The notes under the pieces were generated by a model, which was not told the origin of the DNA, made no database searches, and worked only from the letters and a program-made list of their open reading frames with translations. The position numbers were made by a program, and so were the translations under genes. Positions 45,404 to 53,770 of a stretch of 64,000 nt of DNA are shown piece by piece (within the stretch, counting starts at the first letter, position 1; the number at the start of each line of letters is the position of its first letter). The stretch comes from an uncultured Porphyromonadaceae bacterium (GTDB taxonomy: Bacteria; Bacteroidota; Bacteroidia; Bacteroidales; Muribaculaceae). Location: contig CABUPJ010000015.1 of assembly GCA_902493335.1 (NCBI GenBank), positions 3,108 through 67,107 of the forward strand, given 5' to 3'.

Positions 45404-46225
45404 TTATTTTACGAGTACTTTCGATACTTTGCCGGCCTGACGACGGATGTAGATACCGTTTTCAGGATTCTCGACGCGGACACCGAGGAGGTTGAAGTAT
45501 TCGACGGGAGCGTTTTCGTCAACAGCGATGTCTGCGACAGCACCGCTCTCGGCACTGTGAAGTTTGATGTTGTCAAGGAACCAACGTAAAGCTGCCGAGT
45601 TAGGCCACTGTGAGTCAGCGTTACGGATTGTGATTTTTGTATCAGCCGTCACTGCTGCACCGGTCAGAGGAACATCTACTGTGTACCAACGGTAAGCTTC
45701 ACCATCACCGGGATGTGGAACATCAAGTTCATAAGATTTGACATCAGAGCCATTTTCGACAAGTACTACAAGCTTAGTTTCGTCCCATTTGGCTGTCTCC
45801 TTGTTGCCTTTGCGCTGCGAGCTTACGTCAAAAGTAAGCGTAAGAGCTGTACCGGCGGGAACATTGGCGACTGAAGGGAGAACGATGCCGCTCTGATAGC
45901 CTGTAAGACCAAATTTCAGATAGTTGCGCTGGAGATAAATCTGTTCTTGCGGTTTACGATCATCTTTACTTGAATGATGAGTTACTACAAAATCGTAACC
46001 CTTAGCTTTGAGAGCTTCAAATGTCGATACCTCGTCGACTTTGTTTGTGCCGAGCTGCTGGGCAGTGGCATCGGCATTGTTATCTTCGATAGTCTGGCCG
46101 GCCGGTTTGAGGCTTGACCACGGTTCGAGCCACTCGAAGTCTTCTGAGAAATAAACTGTTGCATCCTGTGCTGACATCATCATGCAGGCCGATGCAAAAA
46201 AGATAGAGAGTAAAGTTTTCTTCAT
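45404..46225 (-). CDS. Small secreted beta-sandwich protein with T9SS-like tail
   Basis: The 273-residue protein starts with MKKTLLSIFFASACMMMSAQ, a signal peptide. The mature part begins YFSEDFEWLEPW, the usual start of Bacteroidetes jelly-roll modules of the 'F.E.F' kind. It contains TALTLTFDVSSQRKGN and AALRWFLDNIKLHS, which closes such a domain. The last 40 residues (VEYFNLLGVRVENPENGIYI ... VSKVLVK) look like a type IX sorting tail. Function is unknown. It has its own promoter and terminator, so it is not in the receptor operon. Confidence 0.75.
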   Translation of the reverse strand: MKKTLLSIFFASACMMMSAQDATVYFSEDFEWLEPWSSLKPAGQTIEDNNADATAQQLGTNKVDEVSTFEALKAKGYDFVVTHHSSKDDRKPQEQIYLQRNYLKFGLTGYQSGIVLPSVANVPAGTALTLTFDVSSQRKGNKETAKWDETKLVVLVENGSDVKSYELDVPHPGDGEAYRWYTVDVPLTGAAVTADTKITIRNADSQWPNSAALRWFLDNIKLHSAESGAVADIAVDENAPVEYFNLLGVRVENPENGIYIRRQAGKVSKVLVK

Positions 46226-46274
46226 AAGAAAGTGTTTTTTTGGTTAATAATAGAATAATGTGTTTAATAATTCA

Positions 46275-46306
46275 CAAATATATATATTTTTACCGAACCC
46301 GACAAA
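46275..46306 (-). promoter_or_regulatory. Promoter of the 45404 gene (TTTG-N20-TATATTTG)
   Basis: TTTG (46306-46303), a 20-base spacer and TATATTTG (46282-46275) on the minus strand, 50 bases upstream of the ATG. Confidence 0.75.
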
Positions 46307-46444
46307 TATATTTTGCTGTGCATACCGCAAAAAAACACGATAAAATTCAAGAATACTTATGCCTAAAAATCGCTTAATCAGGCATATGTAAGCCATAGTG
46401 CTCACTATGCGGTTAAATATCTGATACCTTGACTATAGTGGAAT

Positions 46445-46752
46445 GACGTCCGGCAGAACGTCTGTGAGCCCGGTAAGCAGTATGATGGCATCCTTCCGGG
46501 CACACCTCAGCTACGCTGCGGTGTACCCGGTTACGAAAAATAAATTGTCTTCCAGACAATTATAATTTTACGTCAACCGCATTGATGATGATCATATCTG
46601 ACGTCGCCATTGCTTAATCCGGCATATTGAAGCTATGCCTGCTGTATCTGTCGTCCGCAGGACGATGCTTTATTCGTAACCGGGTACATCGAGGACACAG
46701 GCCGAGATGTGCCCGGAATAGACACGTCCGGAGCAGATGTCTGCAAGACATC
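46445..46752. repeat. REP-like hairpin cluster, left of the RAYT gene
   Basis: Six palindromes make an inverted pair of units. The forward unit has GACGTCC..ACGTC (46445-46462), the long imperfect palindrome CCGGGCACACC...GGTGTACCCGG (46496-46530) followed by TTACG, and AATTGTCT-TCC-AGACAATT (46543-46561). The reverse unit has TCGTCC-GCA-GGACGA (46651-46665), then CGTAA with CCGGGTACATC...GATGTGCCCGG (46680-46716), and GATGTCT-GCA-AGACATC (46736-46752). The small hairpins share a GTCY-NNN-RGAC core with compensating arm changes. No gene lies between 46226 and 46755. Confidence 0.8.
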
Positions 46753-46755
46753 GAT

Positions 46756-47211
46756 TCAGGTATCGTCATCTCCCAAAATCGGCGTATCAAGCGGGTAACC
46801 CGCAGAAATCAATAATTCTCTATACTCATCTACAAAACTTCTTATGCGATGATGACTCTTTTGATTTTTGATATAATTGATTCTTACTTCCCTGGATTGA
46901 GCGTCTATTGTAAATCCTCCATATCCTTCAGACCAACCTTGCCAATTATTAAAATAGCTGTTAGCTCTTAAGTACTTGCTTGATTCCCCTTTGAGGATTT
47001 TAACGAAATCAGCGACGGCCATTTTGGCCGGTATATCACATAAAATATGTACATGATCAGGCATACCACCTATTCGCCATATCTTTACATCGCGTCTCAC
47101 CGAGAACTCATAAAGAAATTTATACAGTACTCTTTCATGCTCGATGGGTATCGTCTGCATTCGTCTATATGTACCGAATATAAGATGATATGTAAATGCA
47201 ATGTGGCTCAT
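46756..47211 (-). CDS. Y1 (IS200-like / RAYT-type) HUH transposase
   Basis: This is a single-strand DNA transposase of the Y1 class. It has 151 residues. The HUH metal motif is HVH in GGMPDHVHILCDIP (about residues 49-62), and the nucleophilic Tyr is in RINYIKNQKSHHR (about residue 119). KILKGESSKYLRANSYFNNW and WSEGYGGFTI are standard conserved blocks. It is a lone copy flanked on both sides by REP-like hairpin pairs, with no TnpB and no simple IS ends. A domesticated REP-associated transposase is therefore more likely than a mobile IS200. Confidence 0.88.
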   Translation of the reverse strand: MSHIAFTYHLIFGTYRRMQTIPIEHERVLYKFLYEFSVRRDVKIWRIGGMPDHVHILCDIPAKMAVADFVKILKGESSKYLRANSYFNNWQGWSEGYGGFTIDAQSREVRINYIKNQKSHHRIRSFVDEYRELLISAGYPLDTPILGDDDT

Positions 47212-47284
47212 GGCGTAAATTTATGAATTATCAATGAATTAGACAAGTCTTTGTAGAATTATTACCGACCGGTTTGATTCAATC

Positions 47285-47616
47285 GATGTCTTACAGACAT
47301 CACCATGAGTACACGTTCATCCGGGCACACCTTCGCTTCGCTGCGGTGTACCCGGTTACGAGATAAACATTGTCTTTCAGACAATTTCACATAGCGCCGT
47401 CAGTACATGTTGTCTCGCCCATAAGACGGTTACGCAAATCGTTTGTCTTTCAAATAATTATAGCTTGTTGTTAGAATCTGATGCATTAGCTATCAGCGAT
47501 ACAAAAAGCGGAGTGACGTCCGGCAGGACGTCTGCGAATTCGTAACCGGGTACACCGCAGCGAAGCGAAGGTGTGCCCGGAAAGAGTGACACTTACAAAG
47601 ATGTCTGCAAGACATC
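47285..47616. repeat. REP-like hairpin cluster, right of the RAYT gene
   Basis: This is the same inverted pair as on the left. The forward unit has GATGTCT-TAC-AGACATC (47285-47301), CCGGGCACACC...GGTGTACCCGG (47321-47355) plus TTACG, and ATTGTCT-TTC-AGACAAT (47369-47385). The reverse unit has GACGTCC-GGCA-GGACGTC (47515-47532), CGTAA with CCGGGTACACC...GGTGTGCCCGG (47546-47580), and GATGTCT-GCA-AGACATC (47600-47616). The rest of 47212-47734 holds no gene; a sodB promoter was not clearly seen. Confidence 0.8.
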
Positions 47617-47734
47617 GCTTTAATATAAAAGCTTTTAACATATTACATTAACTGATGCTAAAAAGCCTGTAGCCCTGAACCAATAAGACGCGGCGGCGTT
47701 TTATCTATGAAAACAATATTAAAACTCTATCAAT

Positions 47735-48310
47735 ATGACATACGAACAACCGACACTACCCTACCAGCCTGACGCTCTCGAACCTGTAATCAGCCGCGAG
47801 ACTATCGACTACCATTACGGCAAGCATGAGAAAGCCTACATCGACAATCTCAACAAGCTTATCAAGGGCACGGAATATGAAGACATGGACCTCGAAGAAA
47901 TCATCCGCCACTCAGATGGCGCGCTCTACAACAACGCCGCACAGGCATGGAACCATATCTTCTATTTCTTTACGTTCTCGCCCGAAGGCAACCGCGAGCC
48001 TACAGGCGACCTTCGCAGAGCTATCGACCGCGACTTCGGATCGTTTGACAAATTCAAAGAAACGTTCGAACAGGCGGGTGCGTCGCTCTTCGGTTCAGGA
48101 TGGGTGTGGCTCTCACGCGATGACGACGGCAGACTCTTCGTCACGCAAGGCCAGAACGCCATGAATCCGCTCAAAGACGGACTCGTGCCCCTTCTGACAT
48201 TCGATGTCTGGGAACACGCATACTATATTGACTACAAGAACCTGCGTGCGTCATATCTCAAAAAACTGTGGGATATCGTCGACTGGGATATTGTGGCCGA
48301 CAGATACTGA
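47735..48310 (+). CDS. sodB: Superoxide dismutase, Fe/Mn type
   Basis: This enzyme dismutates superoxide in the cytoplasm. It has 191 residues. The metal ligands are all visible: His in DYHYGKHEKAY, His in NNAAQAWNHIFYFF, and Asp and His in FDVWEHAYYIDY. The Gln in AAQ..NH is the position that marks iron-type enzymes. GQNAMNP lacks the Mn-type Gln. Iron or cambialistic metal use, as in related anaerobes, is therefore likely. It is a single gene with its own terminator. Confidence 0.96.
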   Translation: MTYEQPTLPYQPDALEPVISRETIDYHYGKHEKAYIDNLNKLIKGTEYEDMDLEEIIRHSDGALYNNAAQAWNHIFYFFTFSPEGNREPTGDLRRAIDRDFGSFDKFKETFEQAGASLFGSGWVWLSRDDDGRLFVTQGQNAMNPLKDGLVPLLTFDVWEHAYYIDYKNLRASYLKKLWDIVDWDIVADRY

Positions 48311-48371
48311 AAAACATACTGACAGCAATGACAGCACTTTAATTTTAAGCATAATGTGATGAATGGAAGGG

Positions 48372-48398
48372 GAGGTACTCGTGAGAGCACCTCTTTTT
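48372..48398 (+). terminator. Terminator after sodB
   Basis: GAGGT-A-CTC (48372-48380) pairs with GAG-C-ACCTC (48385-48393) around GTGA and runs into TTTTT. It is also positioned to stop rlmB transcripts on the other strand less efficiently. Confidence 0.8.
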
Positions 48399-48410
48399 CT
48401 TTTCCGTCGG

Positions 48411-49166
48411 TCAGATGACCTCGAGGTTTGCGTCAAGACGCTGACGCACGACCTCATACATCATCACACCGGCAGCGACACCGACATTGAGCGAACCGAT
48501 ATGGCCGAACATCGGTATCGACACCCGGGTATCACAGAGTTCAAGCACGGCGGGTGATATGCCGACGTCTTCGGCACCCATGACAATGGCGACAGGCACG
48601 GTGTAGTCGCCGAGGGTATAGTTGATGTCGGCCTTCTCTGAAGCAGCGACTATGCGATAGCCGTTGTCCTTGAGAAAGGTGACAGCACCGGCAAGATTGC
48701 GTTCGCGGCAGACAGGCAGGTGATGGAGCGCTCCGGCCGATGTCTTGATTGCGTCGGCTCCGACTGTGACGCTGCCATGTTCGGGTATGACAACCGCATT
48801 GACACCGCAGCATTCGGCCGTACGGCAGATGGCACCGAAGTTTCTCACGTCGGTTATGCCGTCGAGCACAAGCAGGAAGGGCATGACGCCGTCTTCATAA
48901 AGAGTGGGCACGACGTGGTCGAGCCGGTGATATGTCACAGCCGACATGAAGGCCACGACGCCCTGATGGTTGCGGCGGGTGACACGGTTGAGACGCTCGA
49001 CCGGCACGCGCTGGACGGGGATGTTGAGCTCGCGGGCGAGCTTGTATAGGGTCTCGGCGTTTTCGCCGTGGAAGTCTTTTTTCAAGAGAATCTTGTCGAC
49101 TTCCTTACCTGATTCTATCGCTTCGATGACGGCACGCGGGCCGAAGATATATTCGTTTTTTTCCAT
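48411..49166 (-). CDS. rlmB: RlmB/SpoU-family rRNA 2'-O-methyltransferase
   Basis: This SPOUT methyltransferase probably modifies the ribose of G2251 in 23S rRNA. It has 251 residues. The N-terminal substrate-binding domain starts EYIFGPRAVIEAIESGKEVD and contains RNHQGVVAFMS. The knotted SAM domain shows NFGAICRTAECCGVNAVVIP, IVMGAEDVGISPAVLELCD and SIPMFGHIGSLNVGVAAGVM, the three SpoU motifs. It is the last gene of the dnaN-led minus-strand cluster. A TrmH-like tRNA target cannot be excluded. Confidence 0.92.
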   Translation of the reverse strand: MEKNEYIFGPRAVIEAIESGKEVDKILLKKDFHGENAETLYKLARELNIPVQRVPVERLNRVTRRNHQGVVAFMSAVTYHRLDHVVPTLYEDGVMPFLLVLDGITDVRNFGAICRTAECCGVNAVVIPEHGSVTVGADAIKTSAGALHHLPVCRERNLAGAVTFLKDNGYRIVAASEKADINYTLGDYTVPVAIVMGAEDVGISPAVLELCDTRVSIPMFGHIGSLNVGVAAGVMMYEVVRQRLDANLEVI

Positions 49167-49180
49167 TGTCGTTTTTTATG

Positions 49181-50851
49181 TCAGTTTGTGGCGGATAGAA
49201 GGACTCGCGCAGTCTCGCGGGCGGCAGCGTTCGTGCTGTCACCGCTGAGCATCAGCGCGATTTCATCGACGCGTCCGGCTTCGTCAAGACGACGCAGTTT
49301 GGTCTCGGTCGATGTCTCGTTGTCTTCTTTATATACTTTGTAATGGCTTGTGCCGCGGGCGGCCACCTGCGGCAGATGAGTTATCGTGATTACCTGTATG
49401 TTCTCGGCTATACGGCTCATCATCATGCCGATGCGTGACGCTATATCGCCTGAAACGCCTGTGTCTATCTCATCGAATATAATCGTGGGCAGCTGCATTT
49501 TACGGCCTACGATAGTCTTGATGACAAGCATCAGACGCGAAATCTCACCGCCCGAGGCTGTGTCGCGCACCGGCAGCGGCGAGCTGTTCTTGTTGAAGGC
49601 AAAGAGAAATTCGACGGCGTCAATGCCGGTCGGACTGAGGCGCGTCGGCGTCAGGGCTATGGTGCAGCGCAGGTTCTTCATGCCCAAGGGACGCGCCTCC
49701 TCTTCGAGCGCGGCAGCGAAAGACCGGGCGGCTGCCTGACGGGCTGCCGATATAGTGCGAGCTATCATCATGGCATCGCGTTTGGCCGCTTTGGCGCGGT
49801 TTTCGAGGTCTTCGAGCACTGTATCGCCGTTTTCTATCGCCTCGAGTTTGTGAGCGAGCCTGTCACCAAGCTCGATGAGTGCGTCGCTGTCGTCGACATG
49901 ATGCTTGAGTTCAAGCGAATAGATTGATCCGAGACGGTCTTCGACCGCTTCGAGGCGTCCGGGGTCGTCGCGGTAGCGCGATTCATAGTCGCGTAGAGTG
50001 CGCGCTATGTCGCCGACCTCAATCAGCGCCGATTCAAGCCGCTCGGCCAATGGCGATATGTCACCGATGCTTTTGTCGGCAAGACCGTTGCAGGCCGACG
50101 CCGCGCGGCTCAGAGCAGAAAGCGCCCCACTCTCATCACCGTCGAGGGCGTCGAGAGCCTCGGCAATGTCGCGGTTTATGGTGCCTGCGTTTTCGAGTAT
50201 GGTACGTTCTTCTTCAAGCGCCTCCTGCTCGCCGGCGACGAGCGACAGTGCTTTGATTTCATCGAGCTGATATGAGATGAAATCGGCGTCGTCGCGGTTG
50301 CGGCGTATCATGTCGCGTGTTGCCGTATATTCGCGCAGGATGCCTTTATATATCTCATAAGCCTTGTGATATTCGGCAAGCAGCTGACGGTTGTCAGCGA
50401 GACTGTCGATGATTGCGAGCTGATAGCTGTTGTCTGACAGTAGCATGTTCTGATGCTGCGAATGGATGTCGACGAGACGCATGGCGACGTCGCGCAAGAC
50501 CGTCAGATTGACCGGCGTGTCATTGACAAAAGCGCGCGAGCGTCCGGATGGCGAAAGCTCGCGGCGCAGTATCACCTCGCCGTCTGCATCGGCGTCAATG
50601 TCGTTGTCGGCAAGGAGTGTGTCGAGACCCGAAACGTCAGAGGCGTCGAATACGGCCTCGATGACAGACTTTTTCGAGGTGTCTGCGATGACTTTGGTGT
50701 CGGCGCGGCCGCCGAGCAACAGCGACAGAGCGCCGAGCAATATCGACTTGCCGGCACCGGTCTCGCCGGTGATGATGTCGAGCCCCCGGGCGAAATCGAT
50801 CTCGATATTTGAAATGAGGGCGTAGTTGCTGACTGTCAGTGATCTGATCAT
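49181..50851 (-). CDS. recN: DNA repair protein RecN
   Basis: This SMC-like ATPase acts in double-strand-break repair. It has 556 residues. The start MIRSLTVSNYALISNIEIDF and Walker A ITGETGAGKSILLGALSLLL are at the N-terminus. A long coiled-coil region (about 155-360) follows. The signature DTASGGEISRLMLVIK and Walker B TIIFDEIDTGVSGDIASRIG are near the C-terminus, then VITITHLPQVAARG. Its start overlaps the porD stop by 4 bases (ATGA). Confidence 0.97.
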   Translation of the reverse strand: MIRSLTVSNYALISNIEIDFARGLDIITGETGAGKSILLGALSLLLGGRADTKVIADTSKKSVIEAVFDASDVSGLDTLLADNDIDADADGEVILRRELSPSGRSRAFVNDTPVNLTVLRDVAMRLVDIHSQHQNMLLSDNSYQLAIIDSLADNRQLLAEYHKAYEIYKGILREYTATRDMIRRNRDDADFISYQLDEIKALSLVAGEQEALEEERTILENAGTINRDIAEALDALDGDESGALSALSRAASACNGLADKSIGDISPLAERLESALIEVGDIARTLRDYESRYRDDPGRLEAVEDRLGSIYSLELKHHVDDSDALIELGDRLAHKLEAIENGDTVLEDLENRAKAAKRDAMMIARTISAARQAAARSFAAALEEEARPLGMKNLRCTIALTPTRLSPTGIDAVEFLFAFNKNSSPLPVRDTASGGEISRLMLVIKTIVGRKMQLPTIIFDEIDTGVSGDIASRIGMMMSRIAENIQVITITHLPQVAARGTSHYKVYKEDNETSTETKLRRLDEAGRVDEIALMLSGDSTNAAARETARVLLSATN

Positions 50852-51762
50852 TTTTCCTGACCTTCTTTAATTTTATCAAGACGCTGCTGCTCGGTCGGAT
50901 AGATCGGTTGCAACAGGTTATAGACCTTCAGACGCTCGTCGGCCGGAGCATTTGAATATACATTGACAAGTTCGTCGAGTTTGGCATCTTTGAACATCGA
51001 CAGGGCGACAGACATCGGCGCTACTTCGGCCACCTTCTTAATTGCATCGAGCGAGGCCGTAATCTGGGCGCGGCCCTTGTCGGGACTTAGCGCCATCTCG
51101 TCGAGACCGCGCCGGTGATAATTATAATACATATCGCGAATGCCCGAGGTCGCCGGGTCGGTAAACGCCGACAGAACCGCACTGCGGTTTTTGGTATCCT
51201 CGAAGGCCTTCCAGCCTGTCTCGCCTGACGACTGAGCCATCTGGACTATATTTTTCAACTGCTCGAAATAAGGCTCGCCGCCTTTGGGCGAGAACGAGTC
51301 GAAGTCAACCGCAAGAATAAGATAGGCATAGAAATTCAATATCGCCGTGAGCTGGCTCTCCATCGACGTCTGCGAGAAGACCAGAGGCTCGTTCTCGCGA
51401 TAAGTGAATTCAATTTTATTGTCCTTGAAGTTGATGAGCGTGGTCGTGTAACTGCTGTTATAGACCGGGCGTATCGACTGCACCTGCAGGTCGCCGACCA
51501 TGCTGTCATCGTTATATTCCTTTATTGTGAAAAACAATCTGCACTCAATCTTCTCGTTTGGCGAAAACTGGGTGTTAGTGAAGATTGTCGTGTTCATATA
51601 GTCGTTGATAGCCTGGCTGAGTGTCTCGAACACCTGTTTGTTGGTGCCTGACACCTGCTCGGAGTTAATCTCGACCGTGCAGTTGAGTTCCTGGGCCGCG
51701 ACGCCAAACGAGGCCACAGCCGACATAAATAATAAGGTGAGGAGCGATTTTATTTTTTGCAT
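50848..51762 (-). CDS. porD: PorD-like (DUF4835) type IX secretion protein
   Basis: The 304-residue protein has a signal peptide (MQKIKSLLTLLFMSAVASFG, then VAAQ). ELNCTVEINSEQVSGTNKQV is the conserved DUF4835 opening, and FSQTSMESQLTAILNFYAYL and ILAVDFDSFSPKGGEPYF are core blocks. The family has been linked to the type IX secretion machinery as PorD, though its biochemical role is unclear. It is embedded between coaBC (13-base overlap) and recN (4-base overlap). The several exported proteins in this window with sorting-like tails would need this system. Confidence 0.88.
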   Translation of the reverse strand: MQKIKSLLTLLFMSAVASFGVAAQELNCTVEINSEQVSGTNKQVFETLSQAINDYMNTTIFTNTQFSPNEKIECRLFFTIKEYNDDSMVGDLQVQSIRPVYNSSYTTTLINFKDNKIEFTYRENEPLVFSQTSMESQLTAILNFYAYLILAVDFDSFSPKGGEPYFEQLKNIVQMAQSSGETGWKAFEDTKNRSAVLSAFTDPATSGIRDMYYNYHRRGLDEMALSPDKGRAQITASLDAIKKVAEVAPMSVALSMFKDAKLDELVNVYSNAPADERLKVYNLLQPIYPTEQQRLDKIKEGQEK

Positions 51763-52955
51763 AGGCAGGCTATGTTGTCAATGATGTCTGAGGCGACCTC
51801 GGTTTTTGGCTTCAGACCGTAATCGAGGCGGCGGCCGTCGGCGTAGTGAATCGAGATTTTATTGGTATCGGTCTGAAATCCGGCACCGCTGTCTTTCAGT
51901 GAATTCATGACGATCATGTCGAAATTCTTGGCCTTGAGCTTGCGGTCGGCGTTGTTGTGCTCGTCGTCGGTCTCGAGGGCGAAACCCACTGTAATCTGAC
52001 CGGGGCGTTTGCTGCGGCCGAGCGTGGCAGCGATGTCGGGATTCATCGTCAGGGCGAGGCTGTCGACATTGTCTTTCTCACGCTTGATTTTCGAGGCCTT
52101 AGGGTCGGCCGGACGATAGTCGGCCACGGCGGCGGCCATGACGGCTATATCGGTGTCACCGAACAGTTTTTCACATTCAGCCAGCATCTCGAGAGCTGAC
52201 TCGACTCTGACGACCCTGACGCCGGGATGTGAAGGAGCGACGCTGACGGGGCCGCTGACTATCGTGACGTCGGCGCCTCGCGAGGCTGCCTCGTCGGCTA
52301 TGGCATAGCCCATCTTGCCCGACGAGTAGTTGCCTATGAATCTGACCGGGTCGATGCGTTCATACGTAGGTCCGGCCGTGACGAGCATCTTTTTGCCGGC
52401 GAGATTCTGCGACGACTCGAAGAAGGCGTCAAGAACCTTAACGATGTTCTCGGGCTCTTCCATGCGTCCCTTACCGCAAAGATGGCTGGCGAGCTCGCCT
52501 TCGGCAGGCTCTATGATATGGTTGCCGTAGCTGCGCAACAGGTCGAGGTTACGGCGTGTCGACGGATGCCGCATCATGTCGAGGTCCATCGCCGGAGCGA
52601 CGAAGACGGGCGCTTTGGCCGAAAGATAGGTCGTGACGAGCATATTGTCGGCCACACCGTTTGCCATCTTGCCTATCGTCGAGGCCGTCGCCGGAGCGAT
52701 GACCATGACGTCGGCCCAGAGACCGAGATCGACATGCGAATGCCACTCGCCGGTGTTTGCCGTAAAAAACTCGCTGATGACAGGCTTGCCGCTGAGTGTC
52801 GAGAGGGTCACGGGCGTGATGAACTCGCGTGCGTTGGGCGTCATCACGACCTGAACCTCGGCGCCGGCTTTGACAAGCAGACGGACAAGTATCGCCGTCT
52901 TGTAAGCGGCGATACCTCCTGTTATACCTACGATTATATGTTTGCCTTTGAGCAT
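51750..52955 (-). CDS. coaBC: Bifunctional phosphopantothenoylcysteine decarboxylase / ligase
   Basis: This enzyme provides two steps of coenzyme A synthesis and has 401 residues. The N-terminal flavoprotein (CoaC) domain contains GITGGIAAYKTAILVRLLV, WADVMVIAPATASTIGKMAN, PAMDLDMMRHP and the active-site CGKGRMEEP. The C-terminal CoaB domain starts KMLVTAGPTYERIDPVRFIG and contains NYSSGKMGYAIADEAASRGA and MAAAVADYRP. It overlaps porD by 13 bases and lies 34 bases after the exonuclease gene. Confidence 0.97.
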   Translation of the reverse strand: MLKGKHIIVGITGGIAAYKTAILVRLLVKAGAEVQVVMTPNAREFITPVTLSTLSGKPVISEFFTANTGEWHSHVDLGLWADVMVIAPATASTIGKMANGVADNMLVTTYLSAKAPVFVAPAMDLDMMRHPSTRRNLDLLRSYGNHIIEPAEGELASHLCGKGRMEEPENIVKVLDAFFESSQNLAGKKMLVTAGPTYERIDPVRFIGNYSSGKMGYAIADEAASRGADVTIVSGPVSVAPSHPGVRVVRVESALEMLAECEKLFGDTDIAVMAAAVADYRPADPKASKIKREKDNVDSLALTMNPDIAATLGRSKRPGQITVGFALETDDEHNNADRKLKAKNFDMIVMNSLKDSGAGFQTDTNKISIHYADGRRLDYGLKPKTEVASDIIDNIACLCKK

Positions 52956-52989
52956 TATAATAATATCGATTACGTTTGTCGGGCCACGT

Positions 52990-53760
52990 TTATTTCTTCA
53001 TGGCGCTGCGAAGTCTGATGCGCGTGAACGCGTCTTTGGTGTTCTTAGTGAAGTCGCCCTGCATGATCCAGCTGTAGTAACCGGGATCGTTTTTGAGGAC
53101 CTCTTCAGCCAGACGACCCTTATACTTGCCGAAATTTATGACTTCGCGACGCTGTTCGTCATAAATCAGCCGGCCCATGAAATCGACGTTGCGGTTCTGC
53201 GACGCATACTCTGACAGAGCCGCGATGTCGTTGGGCAGGTCATCATAGCGCTCGAGCTGAGCCTTGAGCACTTCGTATGTAGCCATCGTGTCGGCGCTCG
53301 CACTGTGAGCCTCAGTCAGATCTTTGCCACAGTAAAACTTATATGCGGCGACGAGTGTGCGCGGCTCCTTCTTGTGGAAGATAGTCTGCACGTCGACGAA
53401 ACGGGCTTTGCCGAAGTCAAAGTCAACTCCCGCGCGCTGAAATTCCTGGTCAAGCAGCGGGATATCGAAACGGTTTGAGTTAAAACCGGCTATATCGCAG
53501 CCCGTAAACATGTCGGCAAGAGACCTGGCCACTTTTCTGAATTCGGGCTCGTCTTTGACATCGTCATCAGTAATATGATGTATGGCGGTCGCCTCTGCCG
53601 GTATCGGACAGCCGGGGTTGATGCGGCGCGTCTTTACAATCTCCGTGCCGTCGGGCATAACCTTCACGACAGAGATTTCAACGATGCGGTCGTTGGTTAT
53701 ATTTGTGCCCGTCGTCTCGAGATCAAAGAAAACGATGGGTCTTTTCAGATTTAGCTTCAT
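52990..53760 (-). CDS. DnaQ-like 3'-5' exonuclease
   Basis: The 256-residue protein has a DEDDh exonuclease domain at about residues 8-175. FFDLETTGTNITNDRIVEIS is Exo I (Asp, Glu), GFNSNRFDIPLLDQEF is Exo II, and AHSASADTMATYEVL is Exo III with its His and Asp. The C-terminal 70 residues (INFGKYKGRLAEEVLKNDPG, YYSWIMQGDF) form a short extra domain seen in epsilon-like proteins of this group. It lies 10 bases after dnaN, which suggests a proofreading or repair role at the fork. Confidence 0.93.
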   Translation of the reverse strand: MKLNLKRPIVFFDLETTGTNITNDRIVEISVVKVMPDGTEIVKTRRINPGCPIPAEATAIHHITDDDVKDEPEFRKVARSLADMFTGCDIAGFNSNRFDIPLLDQEFQRAGVDFDFGKARFVDVQTIFHKKEPRTLVAAYKFYCGKDLTEAHSASADTMATYEVLKAQLERYDDLPNDIAALSEYASQNRNVDFMGRLIYDEQRREVINFGKYKGRLAEEVLKNDPGYYSWIMQGDFTKNTKDAFTRIRLRSAMKK

Positions 53761-53770
53761 ATACGAATGA

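Noticed and set aside
46445..47616. Repeated palindromes as a CRISPR array
   Set aside because: Units are few, differ in sequence, alternate in orientation and lack regular spacers. No cas genes are present.
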